Assembly (NCBI GenBank): GCA_900316055.1
Contig: ONBK01000001.1
Span: forward strand, 344,015-408,014
Length of the DNA stretch: 64,000 nucleotides
Direction of reading: 5' to 3'
Source of the DNA: an uncultured Bacteroidales bacterium
Lineage (GTDB): Bacteria > Bacteroidota > Bacteroidia > Bacteroidales > P3
Within the stretch, counting starts at the first letter, position 1; each line of letters opens with the position of its first letter. The notes beneath the pieces were generated by a model. It worked only from the letters and a program-made list of their open reading frames with translations. It was not told where the DNA came from and did no database searches. Of this stretch, positions 18,728-29,600 are shown piece by piece. Both the position numbers and the translations under genes were made by a program.

Positions 18728-21700
18728 ATGATACTCACTGATCTATACAAAGATAGCCTTTTTATCAAAAATATCACAAACCACCTTTCTTCTTCGAAAG
18801 CACGGCTGCATGTCGATGGTATGACGGGGTCGCTACCAGCGGTGGCCATCGCGGCACTGGCGCAACGGATGCCTACCGTCAGCCAACTCATCATCGCTCC
18901 AAGCAAGGAGGAGGCCTACTATCTGCAGAACGACCTGGAAGCCTTATTGACAGGAGATAAGGAGGGAAGTAGGGTGATGCTGTTTCCTACGAGCTACCGT
19001 AAGGCCTACCACTACGACCCCGACCAGACGGAGAATGCAAACATACTGATGCGCAACGAGGTGGTGAAAACTCTCAGCGGCTCGGAGCCCCTCATCGTGG
19101 TCTCCTATGCCGACGCACTGAACGAGAAAGTAGTCTCGTCGAACACCTTCCGCGCCAACACCCTGCGTATCGCCCGCGGCCAGAAACTCGATATGTGGGA
19201 GGCAGTGGAACGCCTGCAGGAGATGGGCTTCGAACGCGAAGATTTCGTCGTGGAACCTGGTCAATATGCCGTGCGCGGCGGTATCGTGGATGTCTACTCC
19301 TTCGCCTCCGACCTCCCCTTCCGCATCGAGTTCTTCGACGACGAAGTCGACTCACTACGTACCTACGACACCGTGAGCCAGCTGAGCGTGAAGCAGATGG
19401 AAAGGATTGATATCGTGCCGGATTTTCAAGGAGTGAAAAGGGGCGATGAGGGAGAGAGTGAAAGGTCAATAGAATCCAGAGTGTCGCTGATGGAGTATTT
19501 CGGGAGCGACGACATCGTCTGGACGCAAAGCCTGATGATGACGGCCGAGCAGATGGAGAAGCTGCTGGCCGACACCCGCAAGGCCTACTCCGACCGCTTG
19601 GCCGACAAGGAGCATCCAGTAGCAGGCGACCTTCCGAAGCCCGAGGAGATGAGCTGCTCCGCCAACGAGTTCCTCCACAAACTGCTCGATTGCAAGATTG
19701 TGGAATACGGTAACAGTCACTATTTCTCCCAAGCCGAACGTATCGAGCACCATAGTGAGCCACAGCCGGCCTTCAACAAGCAGTTCGACCTCCTCACCGC
19801 CAATCTCGCCGACTATGCCGAACGCGGCTACCATCTCCTCATCACCGTCAGCAACGACTCGCAGGAGAAACGACTGAAAAAGATATTCGAAGAGTCCGAA
19901 AACTCGCCAACTTTCAACTTTGACTCCACAAGGTCGTCGAACTCAATTCAACTTTCAACCTTCAACTTAAGCCACGGTTTCATCGACCACGACGCAAAGG
20001 TGCTCTGCTATACCGACCACGAGATTTTCGACCGCTACCACAAATACACCGTCAAGGACCTCCGCTCCACCCACGAGGCGCTGACACTGAAAGAACTTTT
20101 CGAGCTGAAGCCTGGCGACTTCGTCACCCATATCGACTACGGCGTGGGCCGTTTCTCTGGTCTCGAGAAGGTGACCAACAACGGCAAGAGCCAAGAGCTT
20201 ATCCGCCTGATTTACAAGGGTGGCGACGTGCTTTATATCTCCATCCACGGCCTACATAAAATCAGCCGCTACGTAGGGCGTGAGGGCGAAGCTCCCACCC
20301 TCAACCGTTTGGGTAGCAACACCTGGCAGGTACTGAAAGCCAAAACGAAACGACAGGTCAAAGATATCGCCAAAGACCTCATTGCCCTCTACGCCAAACG
20401 CAAAGCCTCGCAGGGATTCGCTTTCAGCGAAGACTGCTCGATGCAGGAGCAACTCGAGGCCTCGTTCCTCTACGAGGACACCCCCGACCAGCTGAAAGCC
20501 ACAGTGGCGGTGAAGCACGATATGGAAGGGCGCGCCCCTATGGACCGCCTCGTCTGCGGCGATGTGGGATTCGGCAAGACCGAGGTGGCCATACGCGCCG
20601 CCTTCAAGGCCTGCTGCGACGACAAGCAGGTGGCCGTCCTCGTGCCCAACACAATCCTCGCCTTCCAACACTACAACACCTTCCGCGAACGCCTCAAAGG
20701 CATGCCCGTGCGCGTCGACTACCTCAACCGCTTCCGCACCACCAAGGAGAAGAACCAGATATACAAAGACACCGAGGAGGGCAAGATTGACATCCTCATC
20801 GGCACCCACGCCATCACCAACAAACAGTTGAAGTTCAAAGACCTCGGACTCCTCATCATCGACGAGGAGCAGAAATTCGGCGTCAGCGCCAAGGAGAAGC
20901 TCAAGCAGCTGAAAGCCAACGTCGACTGCCTCACGCTCACCGCCACACCCATCCCGCGCACCCTGCAGTTCTCCCTCATGGGCGCCCGCGACCTCAGCGT
21001 CATTCAGACCCCGCCGCCCAACCGCCAACCCATCGAGACCGAACTCTCCGACTTCAACGAGGAGCTTATCCGAGACGCCATCATGTACGAGATGGACCGC
21101 GGCGGACAAACCTTCTTCATCTCCAACCGCGTGGAGAACCTGCCCGAGATGGCGGGCCTGGTGCAGCGCCTCGTGCCCGACGCCCGCGTAGCAATGGCTC
21201 ACGGCCGCATGGAGGGCAAGGATGCCGAAGAAACGCTGATGCGCTTCCTCGAGGGCGATATCGATGTGCTTGTGGCCACCTCCATCGTGGAGAACGGCCT
21301 CGACATACCGAACGCCAACACCATGATTATCAACAACGCGCAGCAGTTCGGCCTCTCCGACCTGCACCAGATGCGCGGCCGTGTAGGGCGTTCGAACCGC
21401 AAGGCCTTCTGCTATCTCCTCATCCCCTCCTACCTCACCCTCACCCCCGACGCCCAGCGGCGCCTCAAAGCCATCGAGGAATTCTCCACCATCGGTTCAG
21501 GATTCAATATCGCCATGCGCGACCTCGACATCCGCGGTGCCGGCAATATCCTTGGTGCCGAACAGTCAGGTTTTATCTCCGAGATAGGCTACGATATGTA
21601 CCACAAGATTCTCAACGAGGCCATCGAAGAGCTGAAAGAGAGCGACTTCGCCGACCTCTTCGCCACCGAGGCCGAGGAGAACAAGGAGTACGTGAAGGAG

Positions 21701-22156
21701 TGCACCATCGAGACCGACCTCGAGGTGCTGCTGCCCGACGACTACGTCACCTCCGTCTCCGAGCGTCTGCTATTATATAAGGAATTAAACGAACTCACCA
21801 CCGAAGAGGAGCTCGACACCTACCGCGAGCATCTGGAGGACCGTTTCGGCCCCGTGCCGCCCTGCGCCCTCGAGCTCATCCGCACCATCACCCTGCGCCG
21901 CATGGCCAAGGAGTTCGGCATCGAGAAGATAGTCCTCAAGCAAGACCGCATGGTGCTGCACCTCGTCTCCAATCCCCAGAGTCCCTTCTATCAGAGCGGC
22001 AATTTTTCAAAGGTCATCCAGTTCGCCCAGGCGCACCCTCGCACCGCGCGACTCAAGGAGACCCCCGACCGGCTCACCCTCTCCGTCGAGAACGTCCAGT
22101 CCATCACCGCCGCCATCGACGTGCTTTCTGAATTGAAAAGTGGAAAAAGTGTGTAG
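18728..22156 (+). CDS. mfd: Transcription-repair coupling factor Mfd
   Basis: Removes stalled RNA polymerase and recruits UvrA. Order: UvrB-homology N-terminal part (GSLPAVAIAALAQRM, FPTSYRKAYHYDPD), RNAP-interaction domain (KPGDFVTHIDYGVGRFSGLE), RecG-like helicase (DRLVCGDVGFGKTEVA, LLIIDEEQKFG, TATPIPRTL, QMRGRVGRSNR) and the C-terminal TRCF domain. ATG 18728 (MILTDLYKDSLF) was chosen because the frame from 18653 would start upstream of the promoter. Two heptad tracts encode SPTFNFDS and SIQLSTFNLS in the linker before the RNAP-binding domain. Confidence 0.96.
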   Translation: MILTDLYKDSLFIKNITNHLSSSKARLHVDGMTGSLPAVAIAALAQRMPTVSQLIIAPSKEEAYYLQNDLEALLTGDKEGSRVMLFPTSYRKAYHYDPDQTENANILMRNEVVKTLSGSEPLIVVSYADALNEKVVSSNTFRANTLRIARGQKLDMWEAVERLQEMGFEREDFVVEPGQYAVRGGIVDVYSFASDLPFRIEFFDDEVDSLRTYDTVSQLSVKQMERIDIVPDFQGVKRGDEGESERSIESRVSLMEYFGSDDIVWTQSLMMTAEQMEKLLADTRKAYSDRLADKEHPVAGDLPKPEEMSCSANEFLHKLLDCKIVEYGNSHYFSQAERIEHHSEPQPAFNKQFDLLTANLADYAERGYHLLITVSNDSQEKRLKKIFEESENSPTFNFDSTRSSNSIQLSTFNLSHGFIDHDAKVLCYTDHEIFDRYHKYTVKDLRSTHEALTLKELFELKPGDFVTHIDYGVGRFSGLEKVTNNGKSQELIRLIYKGGDVLYISIHGLHKISRYVGREGEAPTLNRLGSNTWQVLKAKTKRQVKDIAKDLIALYAKRKASQGFAFSEDCSMQEQLEASFLYEDTPDQLKATVAVKHDMEGRAPMDRLVCGDVGFGKTEVAIRAAFKACCDDKQVAVLVPNTILAFQHYNTFRERLKGMPVRVDYLNRFRTTKEKNQIYKDTEEGKIDILIGTHAITNKQLKFKDLGLLIIDEEQKFGVSAKEKLKQLKANVDCLTLTATPIPRTLQFSLMGARDLSVIQTPPPNRQPIETELSDFNEELIRDAIMYEMDRGGQTFFISNRVENLPEMAGLVQRLVPDARVAMAHGRMEGKDAEETLMRFLEGDIDVLVATSIVENGLDIPNANTMIINNAQQFGLSDLHQMRGRVGRSNRKAFCYLLIPSYLTLTPDAQRRLKAIEEFSTIGSGFNIAMRDLDIRGAGNILGAEQSGFISEIGYDMYHKILNEAIEELKESDFADLFATEAEENKEYVKECTIETDLEVLLPDDYVTSVSERLLLYKELNELTTEEELDTYREHLEDRFGPVPPCALELIRTITLRRMAKEFGIEKIVLKQDRMVLHLVSNPQSPFYQSGNFSKVIQFAQAHPRTARLKETPDRLTLSVENVQSITAAIDVLSELKSGKSV
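19905..19925 (-). repeat. Heptad tract 1 in mfd
   Basis: Three units based on TTTCAAC (complement GTTGAAA). The stop-bearing strand is antisense. Confidence 0.7.
19940..19967 (-). repeat. Heptad tract 2 in mfd
   Basis: Four units based on TTCAACT, antisense TGA every 7 bases. Direct, not inverted, relative to tract 1. Confidence 0.8.
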
Positions 22157-22161
22157 TGGGT

Positions 22162-22220
22162 GATACACTAAAACACGGGGCCGCCACGTGTGTAGCGGTC
22201 CCGTGTTGTTTTAGCGTATC
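22162..22220. terminator. Bidirectional terminator between mfd and the S41-like gene
   Basis: Long imperfect stem (about 23-26 bp) whose arms carry GATAC(A/G)CTAAAAC and a GC-rich CGGG-CCGC top, between convergent genes. Confidence 0.8.
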
Positions 22221-22232
22221 CGTTATTTTTGA

Positions 22233-23516
22233 TTAATAACTTTGTATGTATTGTATAGCCTCGTCAAGCTGGGGTTTGAAGTTCCCGCCATAGTCTTTGC
22301 GGTTGACAACCTTGTCGGGGACCAGACCGGTACCCTCACGGTTTATACCGCCAATCTTACACTCCATGGTAGAGGTATAGACGTAGTGATTCATCTTTTG
22401 GAGGTCTCCAAAGGGGCCACCATAGGTGAGGTCAATATTATTGGCGGGCAAGAGCGACCCTGTGGCGCCGCAGGTACGCTCACCGATGATATAGCTTGTG
22501 GGCAGCAACGTCTTGATAACGGAGGGTTCTATTTCGCCCATGCTGATGGAGTTGATGTCGCAGAGGACGACATAAGGGATATTCTCGGCGGTGAGGTCGC
22601 GATGGTAACGACTTTTTGCGGGGAAAACGTAAGTGGGAATCCAGGCGGTGTGCTCAAAACGTCCCGGGCCTTCTTTGGTACGGTTCTCTCCCCAGACGGC
22701 TATTTCGTTGAGGAATGAGCCGATAATGAGATTGATATCGTTCGTTTCGCCGCCGCTGTTGGACCTGTTGTCGAGGATGATTCCAGCCAGCTTCGTACGC
22801 GGGAGGGTGGTGACGGCAGTGAACCAACTGTCGACGACAGCGGCGGCGGCAGCGGCATCCGCAGTGCTGCCCAAAGTGGGCAGGATGCTGCTGAGCGATG
22901 CTCCCGACTGCCACAGATAGGGTATCTGGCGTCCGTCAGGGAGGTTGATCAGACAGTAATGATAGGTCACGCTGTCCCCCAGTGCCGGCGAGAGGACGGT
23001 GGCCGTCTGATGTGCGGCGAGGCTATACTGCCCGTCGATACCGTCGAGGAAAGCGCGCATCGATACCTTTTCATTGTAAACCGATTCGAAATAGTAATCC
23101 CTCGTTGCCACTTCGGCTTGTCCGGGCCGGAAGGCAGCATATGGCTTGGTGTCGTTGGGAGAGGGGTGGATATTCCTTATCACGACGGTCATGTGGTGGT
23201 CGACCATGCCGCCCAAAGCACGGTTATAGAGTGTCTCCAAGTCGTCGACGGTCACGTCGCCGCCGGCCTTGTACTTAGCATCCAAGGCTTCGAACTGGGG
23301 CATAAGCTCATCGTAGACAGCGTCCCAGTCGGTTTTTTCGATATCCCAGAACACATAACCCATGCTGATGCACTTCCAGAGGTAGTCGAACTGCGAGGCA
23401 TAGGTGTTGTAGGCCAAAGTGCCATTCTCCCCGATATAGGGATAATAGTCGGCCTCCTTGCGGCAGCCGGTGAAAAACAAGGCGACAAGCGTCAAAATAA
23501 TGATATTTCTTTTCAT
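22233..23516 (-). CDS. S41 (C-terminal processing) peptidase-like lipoprotein
   Basis: A protein of 427 residues with lipobox LVALFFTGC (C18). The tail-specific protease core is visible: GIILDNRSNSGGETND (substrate-cradle strand, usually DLRxNxGG), then VVLCDINSISMGEIEPSVIKTL, in which the first Ser of SISMGE aligns with the nucleophile of the usual SASAxE block, and IIGERTCGATG. The N-terminal helical part has no clear PDZ. It may cleave periplasmic or surface proteins. It is paired with a beta-barrel gene 12 bp upstream on the same strand. Confidence 0.78.
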   Translation of the reverse strand: MKRNIIILTLVALFFTGCRKEADYYPYIGENGTLAYNTYASQFDYLWKCISMGYVFWDIEKTDWDAVYDELMPQFEALDAKYKAGGDVTVDDLETLYNRALGGMVDHHMTVVIRNIHPSPNDTKPYAAFRPGQAEVATRDYYFESVYNEKVSMRAFLDGIDGQYSLAAHQTATVLSPALGDSVTYHYCLINLPDGRQIPYLWQSGASLSSILPTLGSTADAAAAAAVVDSWFTAVTTLPRTKLAGIILDNRSNSGGETNDINLIIGSFLNEIAVWGENRTKEGPGRFEHTAWIPTYVFPAKSRYHRDLTAENIPYVVLCDINSISMGEIEPSVIKTLLPTSYIIGERTCGATGSLLPANNIDLTYGGPFGDLQKMNHYVYTSTMECKIGGINREGTGLVPDKVVNRKDYGGNFKPQLDEAIQYIQSY

Positions 23517-23528
23517 GACATTTCGATT

Positions 23529-24194
23529 TTAGAATTTATAGTAAACACCCAAGTCTATAGTTAAAGTGCTGAGATAGCGGGGGTCGTTGAGGTGTTCATA
23601 CCCTTTGCGGTAGCTGATGAGGTCGTAATAGTAGAGGGCGTCAAGGTTGATACCCAGCCAATTGTTGATGTCGTAGGTGAGGCTCACGCCACCTGCCAGG
23701 CCTGCCGTGAGGCGTTGTGTCTCGTCGTTGAACTCAAGGTCTTCGTCGGTATCATATAAGCCCGTCACGCTAAAAGTAACTCCATTGCGGTGAGCCGTCA
23801 GCCAGTAGCCGGCGAAGCCACCGCAAAGCAGATGACCGCGCAGCTTCTTCCCGCCAAACGAGAAGTCGGCCATCACGGGAAGCATGAGGTAACTGTTGGT
23901 GTACTCCATGAAAAGGGTATCAACAATGTTGAGGTTGCGATCCATGCGATGGGAGCGGGTCATATATTCCAAATCGACACGAATGGCCAGCCAGTCGTTG
24001 AAAGAGTAGTGGGCTTGGATGCCCAAATCGATGCCTCGGAGAGAGGAATAGCTTTCATCGATACGTCCCGCGTTGGAACGGTCGACGGAGGTGGTGTTCA
24101 CACCGCCCTTGATGCCCACTGCCCACTGGGCATTGACCACTTCGGTCGTCATACTCAGGAGGAGGGCAAAGAGAATAATAATACGTTTATTCAT
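23529..24194 (-). CDS. Outer-membrane beta-barrel protein (PorT/OMP_b-brl_2 type)
   Basis: A protein of 221 residues with a signal peptide (MNKRIIILFALLLSMTTEVVNA). GIKGGVNTTSV at the mature N-terminus, alternating amphipathic strands (LAIRVDLEYMTRS, SYLMLPVMADFSFG, GLAGGVSLTYDI) and the terminal aromatic strand LTIDLGVYYKF are typical of small Bacteroidota porin-like barrels. The specific role is unknown. A promoter box lies at 24252-24259. Confidence 0.82.
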   Translation of the reverse strand: MNKRIIILFALLLSMTTEVVNAQWAVGIKGGVNTTSVDRSNAGRIDESYSSLRGIDLGIQAHYSFNDWLAIRVDLEYMTRSHRMDRNLNIVDTLFMEYTNSYLMLPVMADFSFGGKKLRGHLLCGGFAGYWLTAHRNGVTFSVTGLYDTDEDLEFNDETQRLTAGLAGGVSLTYDINNWLGINLDALYYYDLISYRKGYEHLNDPRYLSTLTIDLGVYYKF

Positions 24195-24251
24195 TTATAA
24201 ATGAGTTAATAAGTTAATAATTACACAACAATCAACATTGTTTTCGGATTG

Positions 24252-24259
24252 CAAAGATA
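24252..24259 (-). promoter_or_regulatory. -7 box for the barrel gene
   Basis: TATCTTTG on the minus strand, 58 bases before the ATG at 24194. Confidence 0.55.
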
Positions 24260-24333
24260 CAGCTTTTTTCTGAAACGGGGAAAAATGTTTTTCTAGACAG
24301 CCGCAGGCGCGAAAAAAGTACAAAACAATTGCA

Positions 24334-24359
24334 AGTCACCAGTCACTGGTCACCAGTTA
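24334..24359 (-). repeat. Stop ladder at the LRR gene stop
   Basis: Stops at 24359 (the gene's TAA), 24352, 24345 and 24338 on the minus strand (TAA, TGA, TGA, TGA), in units of the type TGACTGG. Confidence 0.92.
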
Positions 24360-26552
24360 CCGATGATTCACCACCACTACTTTCCGTGCCGGACGGTCGC
24401 CGACCTTGACGAGGTAAACGCCGGAGGGAAGGTCGTTGTTAAGGACGCTGCGGCCAGAGAGGTCGTAGACGCTTACCGTTTCATCGTCAGCACCTTCGAC
24501 TATGATGCGGCCGTTGGCGGCATAGATGTTGACGGCCGAAGCGTCAGCATCGTCGATGGCATTGCAGTTCTCTTCGATATTGGCGAAGCGCCCCCAAACG
24601 GGGTGTTGGCGGTAAGTTTCGGCGGCGCCGCAGGGGACGATGAGGAGGGTGTTGTAATGCTTGAAGACGCCGCTGCCCAAAGTAGGAGGCACTGTGCAGC
24701 CGAGGATCAGCGTGTCGAGAGGTGTGCCGCCAAAGAAGAGGCTGTCGCCGAGATAGGTGACGGCGGCGGGCAGCTCGACCTTATGGAGATGTTGGCATCT
24801 GACGAGGGCCGCATACTCGATGCGGGAGACGTGCGGCGGCACAATGAGAGTCTCGATGCCCGTTCCGTAAAGCAGCAGGGAATCCATCACCTCCAAGCCC
24901 TCGGGCAACTGCACCGCCTTCAAATTCTCGCATACGGCGATGGCAGCATAGCCCAACTGGTGCGTGCTCGGAGGGAAGAAGAGGCTGTCGAGCGCGGCAC
25001 ACCAAGCAAAGACCATTTTACCCACCTCTTCAAGCGTGGAGGGAAAATCGACATGGCGCAGATGGTCGCAACCGTAGAATGCGTAATTATCGATTATTCT
25101 GATGCCCTCGCCGAGGGTGGCAGTTTGAAGACCCGTGCAGCCGAGGAACACGGCTTGGGGAATCGAATCCACAGTCCCCGGCAGGCTGACGGAGGGGATG
25201 CTGACACAGCTGCGGAAGGCATTGGTGCCCAGCGAGAGGAATCCCTCGGGAAGGTTGATCGGGACGGCTAGAGAGCTGTCGTCGGTGAATGCCGCCCCCT
25301 CGATGACTCTCAGCGAGGAGGGAAAATTGATGCTCGTCAAGCTGGGGCATTTGAAAAATGCGTTGGCACCTATCTTCCTGATGCCCTCGCCGAGGGTGAC
25401 GGTTTGCAGACCCTTGCAGCCCCAGAACACCTGCGGCGAAATCGAATCCATGGTCCCCGGCAGGCTGATGGAGAGGATGCTGTTGCAGTCGCCAAAGGCC
25501 ACAATGCCTATCGTCCGGAAGCCATCGGGGAGGTTGAGCGGGGTGGCGAGGAGCGTGTCGTACTGGAAGGCGTAGCCCCCAATCACCCGCAACGTCGAGG
25601 GGTAGTTGATGTTGGTGAGGCTGCCGCATTCGCGGAAGGCGCACTGGCCTATCGTCTCCACGCCCTCGCCGAGGGTAACGCTCTGGAGGCTGTGGCAGTT
25701 GTTGAAGGCCCACTCGCCGATGGTGCTCACGCCGCCGGGGATGGTTATCTGCTCAAGCGACTCGCACCAACCGAAAGCGGCGATGCCAATGGAGTCCAGG
25801 CTAGCGGGAAGGGTTATCGAATGAAGACTGGAGCAGTAGTCGAAAGCGTTGTCGTCTATAATGGTAAGACCATTGGGGAGGTTTATCGATTGGAGACTGG
25901 TGCATCTGTTGAAAGAACGTTTGCCGATGGTGGTCAGGCTCGAGGGGAGGTTGACCACAGTGAGCAGGCTGTCGTAATAGAAGCAGTAAGAAGGAATTTC
26001 GGTGACGCCTTCGGGGATGGCGACGGAGGTGAGGCTATAGCACCTGCTGAAAGCCCATTCGCCGATGGCGGTGACGCTGGAGGGAATGGTGACGGAAGTC
26101 AGGCCGATGCAGTCAGAGAAAGCAGAATAACCTATCAAGGTGACGCCTTGCGGGATGTTGATAGAGGCCAGTCTAAAGCATTGACGGAAGCAGTTACGGT
26201 CGAGGGTGGCGACGCTGGCAGGCAGGGTGATGGCCGTCACAGAATCGCAGCGCCGGAAGGCGTTGTTGCCCACCTTGGTCACGGCGTGGTTGGTGCCGAG
26301 GAAAGGCACCGAGTCGGGAACCACAACGGCACCCTGTGGCTTGCTGTAGCCCCACCACGTCTCGACAACGGTACTGTCAGCGTTGTAATGCAGGTTGGGG
26401 TACAGCGGTGCCACCACGGCGGCATCGCCGGTGCTGTCGACGATATAATACAGCGTCGTACCCTGATGGGTGTAGCTGAAAACGGAATCCTGAGCCCTGA
26501 GGCCGAGGGTCGCCATCGCAAGGACGGCCAATGTGAGTATTGCTCTTTTCAT
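24357..26552 (-). CDS. BspA-like leucine-rich repeat surface protein with T9SS domain
   Basis: A protein of 731 residues with a signal peptide (MKRAILTLAVLAMATLGLRA). Residues from about 90 to 640 are tandem Treponema pallidum-type LRRs of about 23 residues: consensus (I/V)TIPxSVTxIGxxAFxxCxSLxS. The C-terminus (about 660-731) is a T9SS sorting domain: VYDLSGRSVLNN, LPSGVYLVKVG and the final PARKVVVVN. Cell-surface adhesion or protein binding is the usual role. Repeats around 380-520 are near-duplicates of one another (two runs with CKGLQT/CTGLQT). Confidence 0.9.
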   Translation of the reverse strand: MKRAILTLAVLAMATLGLRAQDSVFSYTHQGTTLYYIVDSTGDAAVVAPLYPNLHYNADSTVVETWWGYSKPQGAVVVPDSVPFLGTNHAVTKVGNNAFRRCDSVTAITLPASVATLDRNCFRQCFRLASINIPQGVTLIGYSAFSDCIGLTSVTIPSSVTAIGEWAFSRCYSLTSVAIPEGVTEIPSYCFYYDSLLTVVNLPSSLTTIGKRSFNRCTSLQSINLPNGLTIIDDNAFDYCSSLHSITLPASLDSIGIAAFGWCESLEQITIPGGVSTIGEWAFNNCHSLQSVTLGEGVETIGQCAFRECGSLTNINYPSTLRVIGGYAFQYDTLLATPLNLPDGFRTIGIVAFGDCNSILSISLPGTMDSISPQVFWGCKGLQTVTLGEGIRKIGANAFFKCPSLTSINFPSSLRVIEGAAFTDDSSLAVPINLPEGFLSLGTNAFRSCVSIPSVSLPGTVDSIPQAVFLGCTGLQTATLGEGIRIIDNYAFYGCDHLRHVDFPSTLEEVGKMVFAWCAALDSLFFPPSTHQLGYAAIAVCENLKAVQLPEGLEVMDSLLLYGTGIETLIVPPHVSRIEYAALVRCQHLHKVELPAAVTYLGDSLFFGGTPLDTLILGCTVPPTLGSGVFKHYNTLLIVPCGAAETYRQHPVWGRFANIEENCNAIDDADASAVNIYAANGRIIVEGADDETVSVYDLSGRSVLNNDLPSGVYLVKVGDRPARKVVVVNHR

Positions 26553-26616
26553 TTCAGTATGCTTGTTTATTTATTACTGTTTTTCAGCGTTTTGCTAAAA
26601 TCTTATTTGTCTTCCG

Positions 26617-26661
26617 AAACGATGCCTCGCTTTTATCTGCACCAAAAACGAGGCATCGTTT
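26617..26661 (-). terminator. Terminator of the double-protease gene
   Basis: Perfect 13-bp arms (26617-26629, 26649-26661) with a 19-base loop, directly after the stop at 26668. The minus-strand T-run is weak. Confidence 0.7.
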
Positions 26662-26667
26662 TTGGCA

Positions 26668-29600
26668 TCATTTTACCACCACCACTTTCCGCGCCGGACG
26701 GTCGCCGACTTTCACAAGGTAGACGCCGTTGGGGATTGCTTGATTGCTTGATTGCTTGAATGTCTGAGTGAGGCGGCCGACCATGTCATAGACCTGCACC
26801 TCATCGGATGTACCGTCAACCACGATGCGGCCGTCCATAACCCATAACCTATAACCCATAACCTCTAAGTCGTCGATGCCCTCGGTGCCGAGGAAGTGGA
26901 CGTGGAAGGTGAGCTCGGTGCCGTTCTCTTGGATGTTGGTTATTTCGAAGGAGGTTTCCGGCGTGCCGTCGGTGAGGTAAGGGTGCGGGTCGGTCGTCGG
27001 ACCGAACGAGGTGCGGCCCTCTGCTTGGCAGAAATGAGCGTGCCAGATGTCACCTTGCACCGTGTCGATGGCGCTGCCCGGACGGAAGATCCAGTATTGG
27101 TTTGCCCGGGTGTGGAAGTCGAAGAAGGCATTGGCGAACATGCCGTCGTAGCCCGCCGGCACAGTGTCGTTCCACCGGGCCACGATGAGACCGGTGCCGG
27201 GGAGGCCATCCTCAAAGAGATCGGCCTGACGACGGTACTCGAAGACAAACCACTGCGTGGGGTCGATGGCGGAGCGGATGTAGTAGCAGTTCTGCGAGGG
27301 GCTGGAACCCGCGCTTTGCAGCGTGTAGTCGCCGTCGACGGTAATCTCTATCGGGTCGTCAGCCACATGGAGAACCTTGTTCTTGTAGATGGCCGCCGTC
27401 TGGTTGTTCACATAGGAGCCTTCCATCATATCCCAGTTGCCGGCCTGCGAGAGATCCATATAATTGATGTAATGGTACAGGTCGGGCATGTTGAGCGAGT
27501 GTCCCATCTCGTGGCGGAACACAAGGGTGTTGAAATATACTTCGCCAGCACCCTCAAACTCGAAGTTGAAAGTATTGGGCCGCACGCCGTTGAGGGTGAC
27601 GGTATAGCCGAGCGAGTCGTGGGGGAAATACTCCATGTGCGGCCAGAGGATGGAAGCCCAGCCACCGGTGCCACCTTTGACGATGAAGCTGATGTTGTCG
27701 ATATCGCCGTCACCGTCGCCGTCGAGCACCACCGAGGAATTGACCAGATGCAGCGAATCGACATAGCGGACAGCACGTCCCAGCAACTCGGCTTCGCGCA
27801 TCGAGACGCCCATGAACGGCTGCTCCCAGGGCTGAAAGCCGATGGGGTTCTCCACGCTGTCGTAGGGCTCGAAATAGCAGCGCGGCATCGGGTCCTGATA
27901 GGATATTATCGTGCCGTTAAGGATATTGTTGGGGTAGACAGTGTTGTAGTGGATGTTGCCGTAGGAGAGGGCATCGAAGAAGTTGTAGACGCTCAGGTAG
28001 CCAGGCGTGCGGCCGTTGAACATCGAGTCGATGTCAGCGAAGGGGTGGTCAATCTCCTCGTCGTCGGCGAAACGCAGGAAGATGACGAGGTTGGTGAGCG
28101 CATTGCTGTCGACGTCAGTCGGGTCGGAAGTCAGGCCCGCTAGGGGATTGATTTTGCCCCAGCCCCAGAGGTTGCTGCCGCTGGCAGGAAGGGTGCCGGT
28201 GAGGCTGTCGGTGCGGCCGGTGTGGTGGATGAGAGCGAGGGCGGAGTCGTAGCGCAGCTGCGGGTTCTGCTGCAGCCAGAGGGCCATGATTCCGGCTGTG
28301 GCAGGCGATGCCATCGAGGTACCCTGGGCGGCACCATAGAAGGCGGTGTCGCCGTTGAAGAGGGTATAGTCGGAGCAGTAGAGGGAGTGTACATAACTGT
28401 CGCAGTAGCGGTTGATGGAGGAGACGATGTGCTGGCCGGGGGCACAGACATCGGGCTTGGTGCGGAGGTCGAGGGTGGGACCGTGGGAGGAGAAGTAGGT
28501 CAGGTTGCCCTGCTCCTCGATGCCCATGCTGAGATTGCCCCCACCAACGTATGGCCACGAGGTGGCGGTGGTGTAGGCGCCGACGGTGATGATGGAGTTG
28601 GCGGTGCCGCCAATCTCGCCCACGGTGCAGTCGGTGTTGCCATCCGTCACACCCGGCAGGCCGTCGCTGACGAAGGTGACTCGGTCGCTCCAGACGTGGA
28701 CATTGGCCTGTGTGGTGCTCTTGAGGAAGAGGACGACGCGGTAGGTGTCGGTGGCGATGGGCCGGTTTGTGAGTGTTAGGGTGATGTTCTGTCGGTTGTT
28801 GAAGGGATTGGTGCCGTTGCAGGCAAACTCGCAATAGGTCTTATCCAGATATATTGAATCGTCATAGACCCCCGTCGCACTGGAGTTGTACCACGGAGTG
28901 CGGCCCAGGGTGTCACCCGAGGCGGTGTCGATGACGCCCACGCTGACCGCGAAGGGGCTGTTGACGGTACTCCAGAGGTCGATAGTGGCCTCTACCCTAC
29001 CGGCATTGTAGTTAACGAAAGAGCATGCCGTTGTGTCTTCGGCGGTGAAGGACTTGTAGAGGTGCAGTTTGTTGCTGCCCTCGTTGCCGGCGGAGCCCAC
29101 CACGAGGAAGCCTTCGGGGTACTGCGCATGGAGGCCGTCCATCATGCGGTCGAGCGACGAGGTGCCGTCGTGGGGACCCTCATGTGTTCCAAGACTCATG
29201 TTGATTACGCAAGGCTTGCCCACCGAGGCGGCATAGGCGCGAATATAGGCGATGCCGTCGTAGATGCCTGGAAGAGAGGCCATACTCACCATCACAATGT
29301 CGGCATTGGGAGCCATACCACGATAACGGCGGCCGATGCTGTCGGGACCGCCGCAGCCGGCAGCGATGCCTGCGACGTGGGTGCCGTGGAAGCCGTTGGG
29401 GTTGTCGGTCTGTGCCGCAAGTATCTCGCTCTCGGTGGCGAGCTCACGACCGTAGCTGTAGCCCGCCGGGGCTGTGCCGATGGTGTCGCCCTGTATCCAG
29501 GCGCGCTTGATGCGCAGGGTGGTACCCGTCGAGTCGTAGAAGGCGGGGTGGCTGTACTGGAAACCACCGTCGATGATGCCCACCACCACGCCGGTGCCAT

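Noticed and set aside
26617-26661. Dispersed repeat similar to the 24-bp inverted repeat
   Set aside because: No internal periodicity; its position right after the protease stop fits a terminator.
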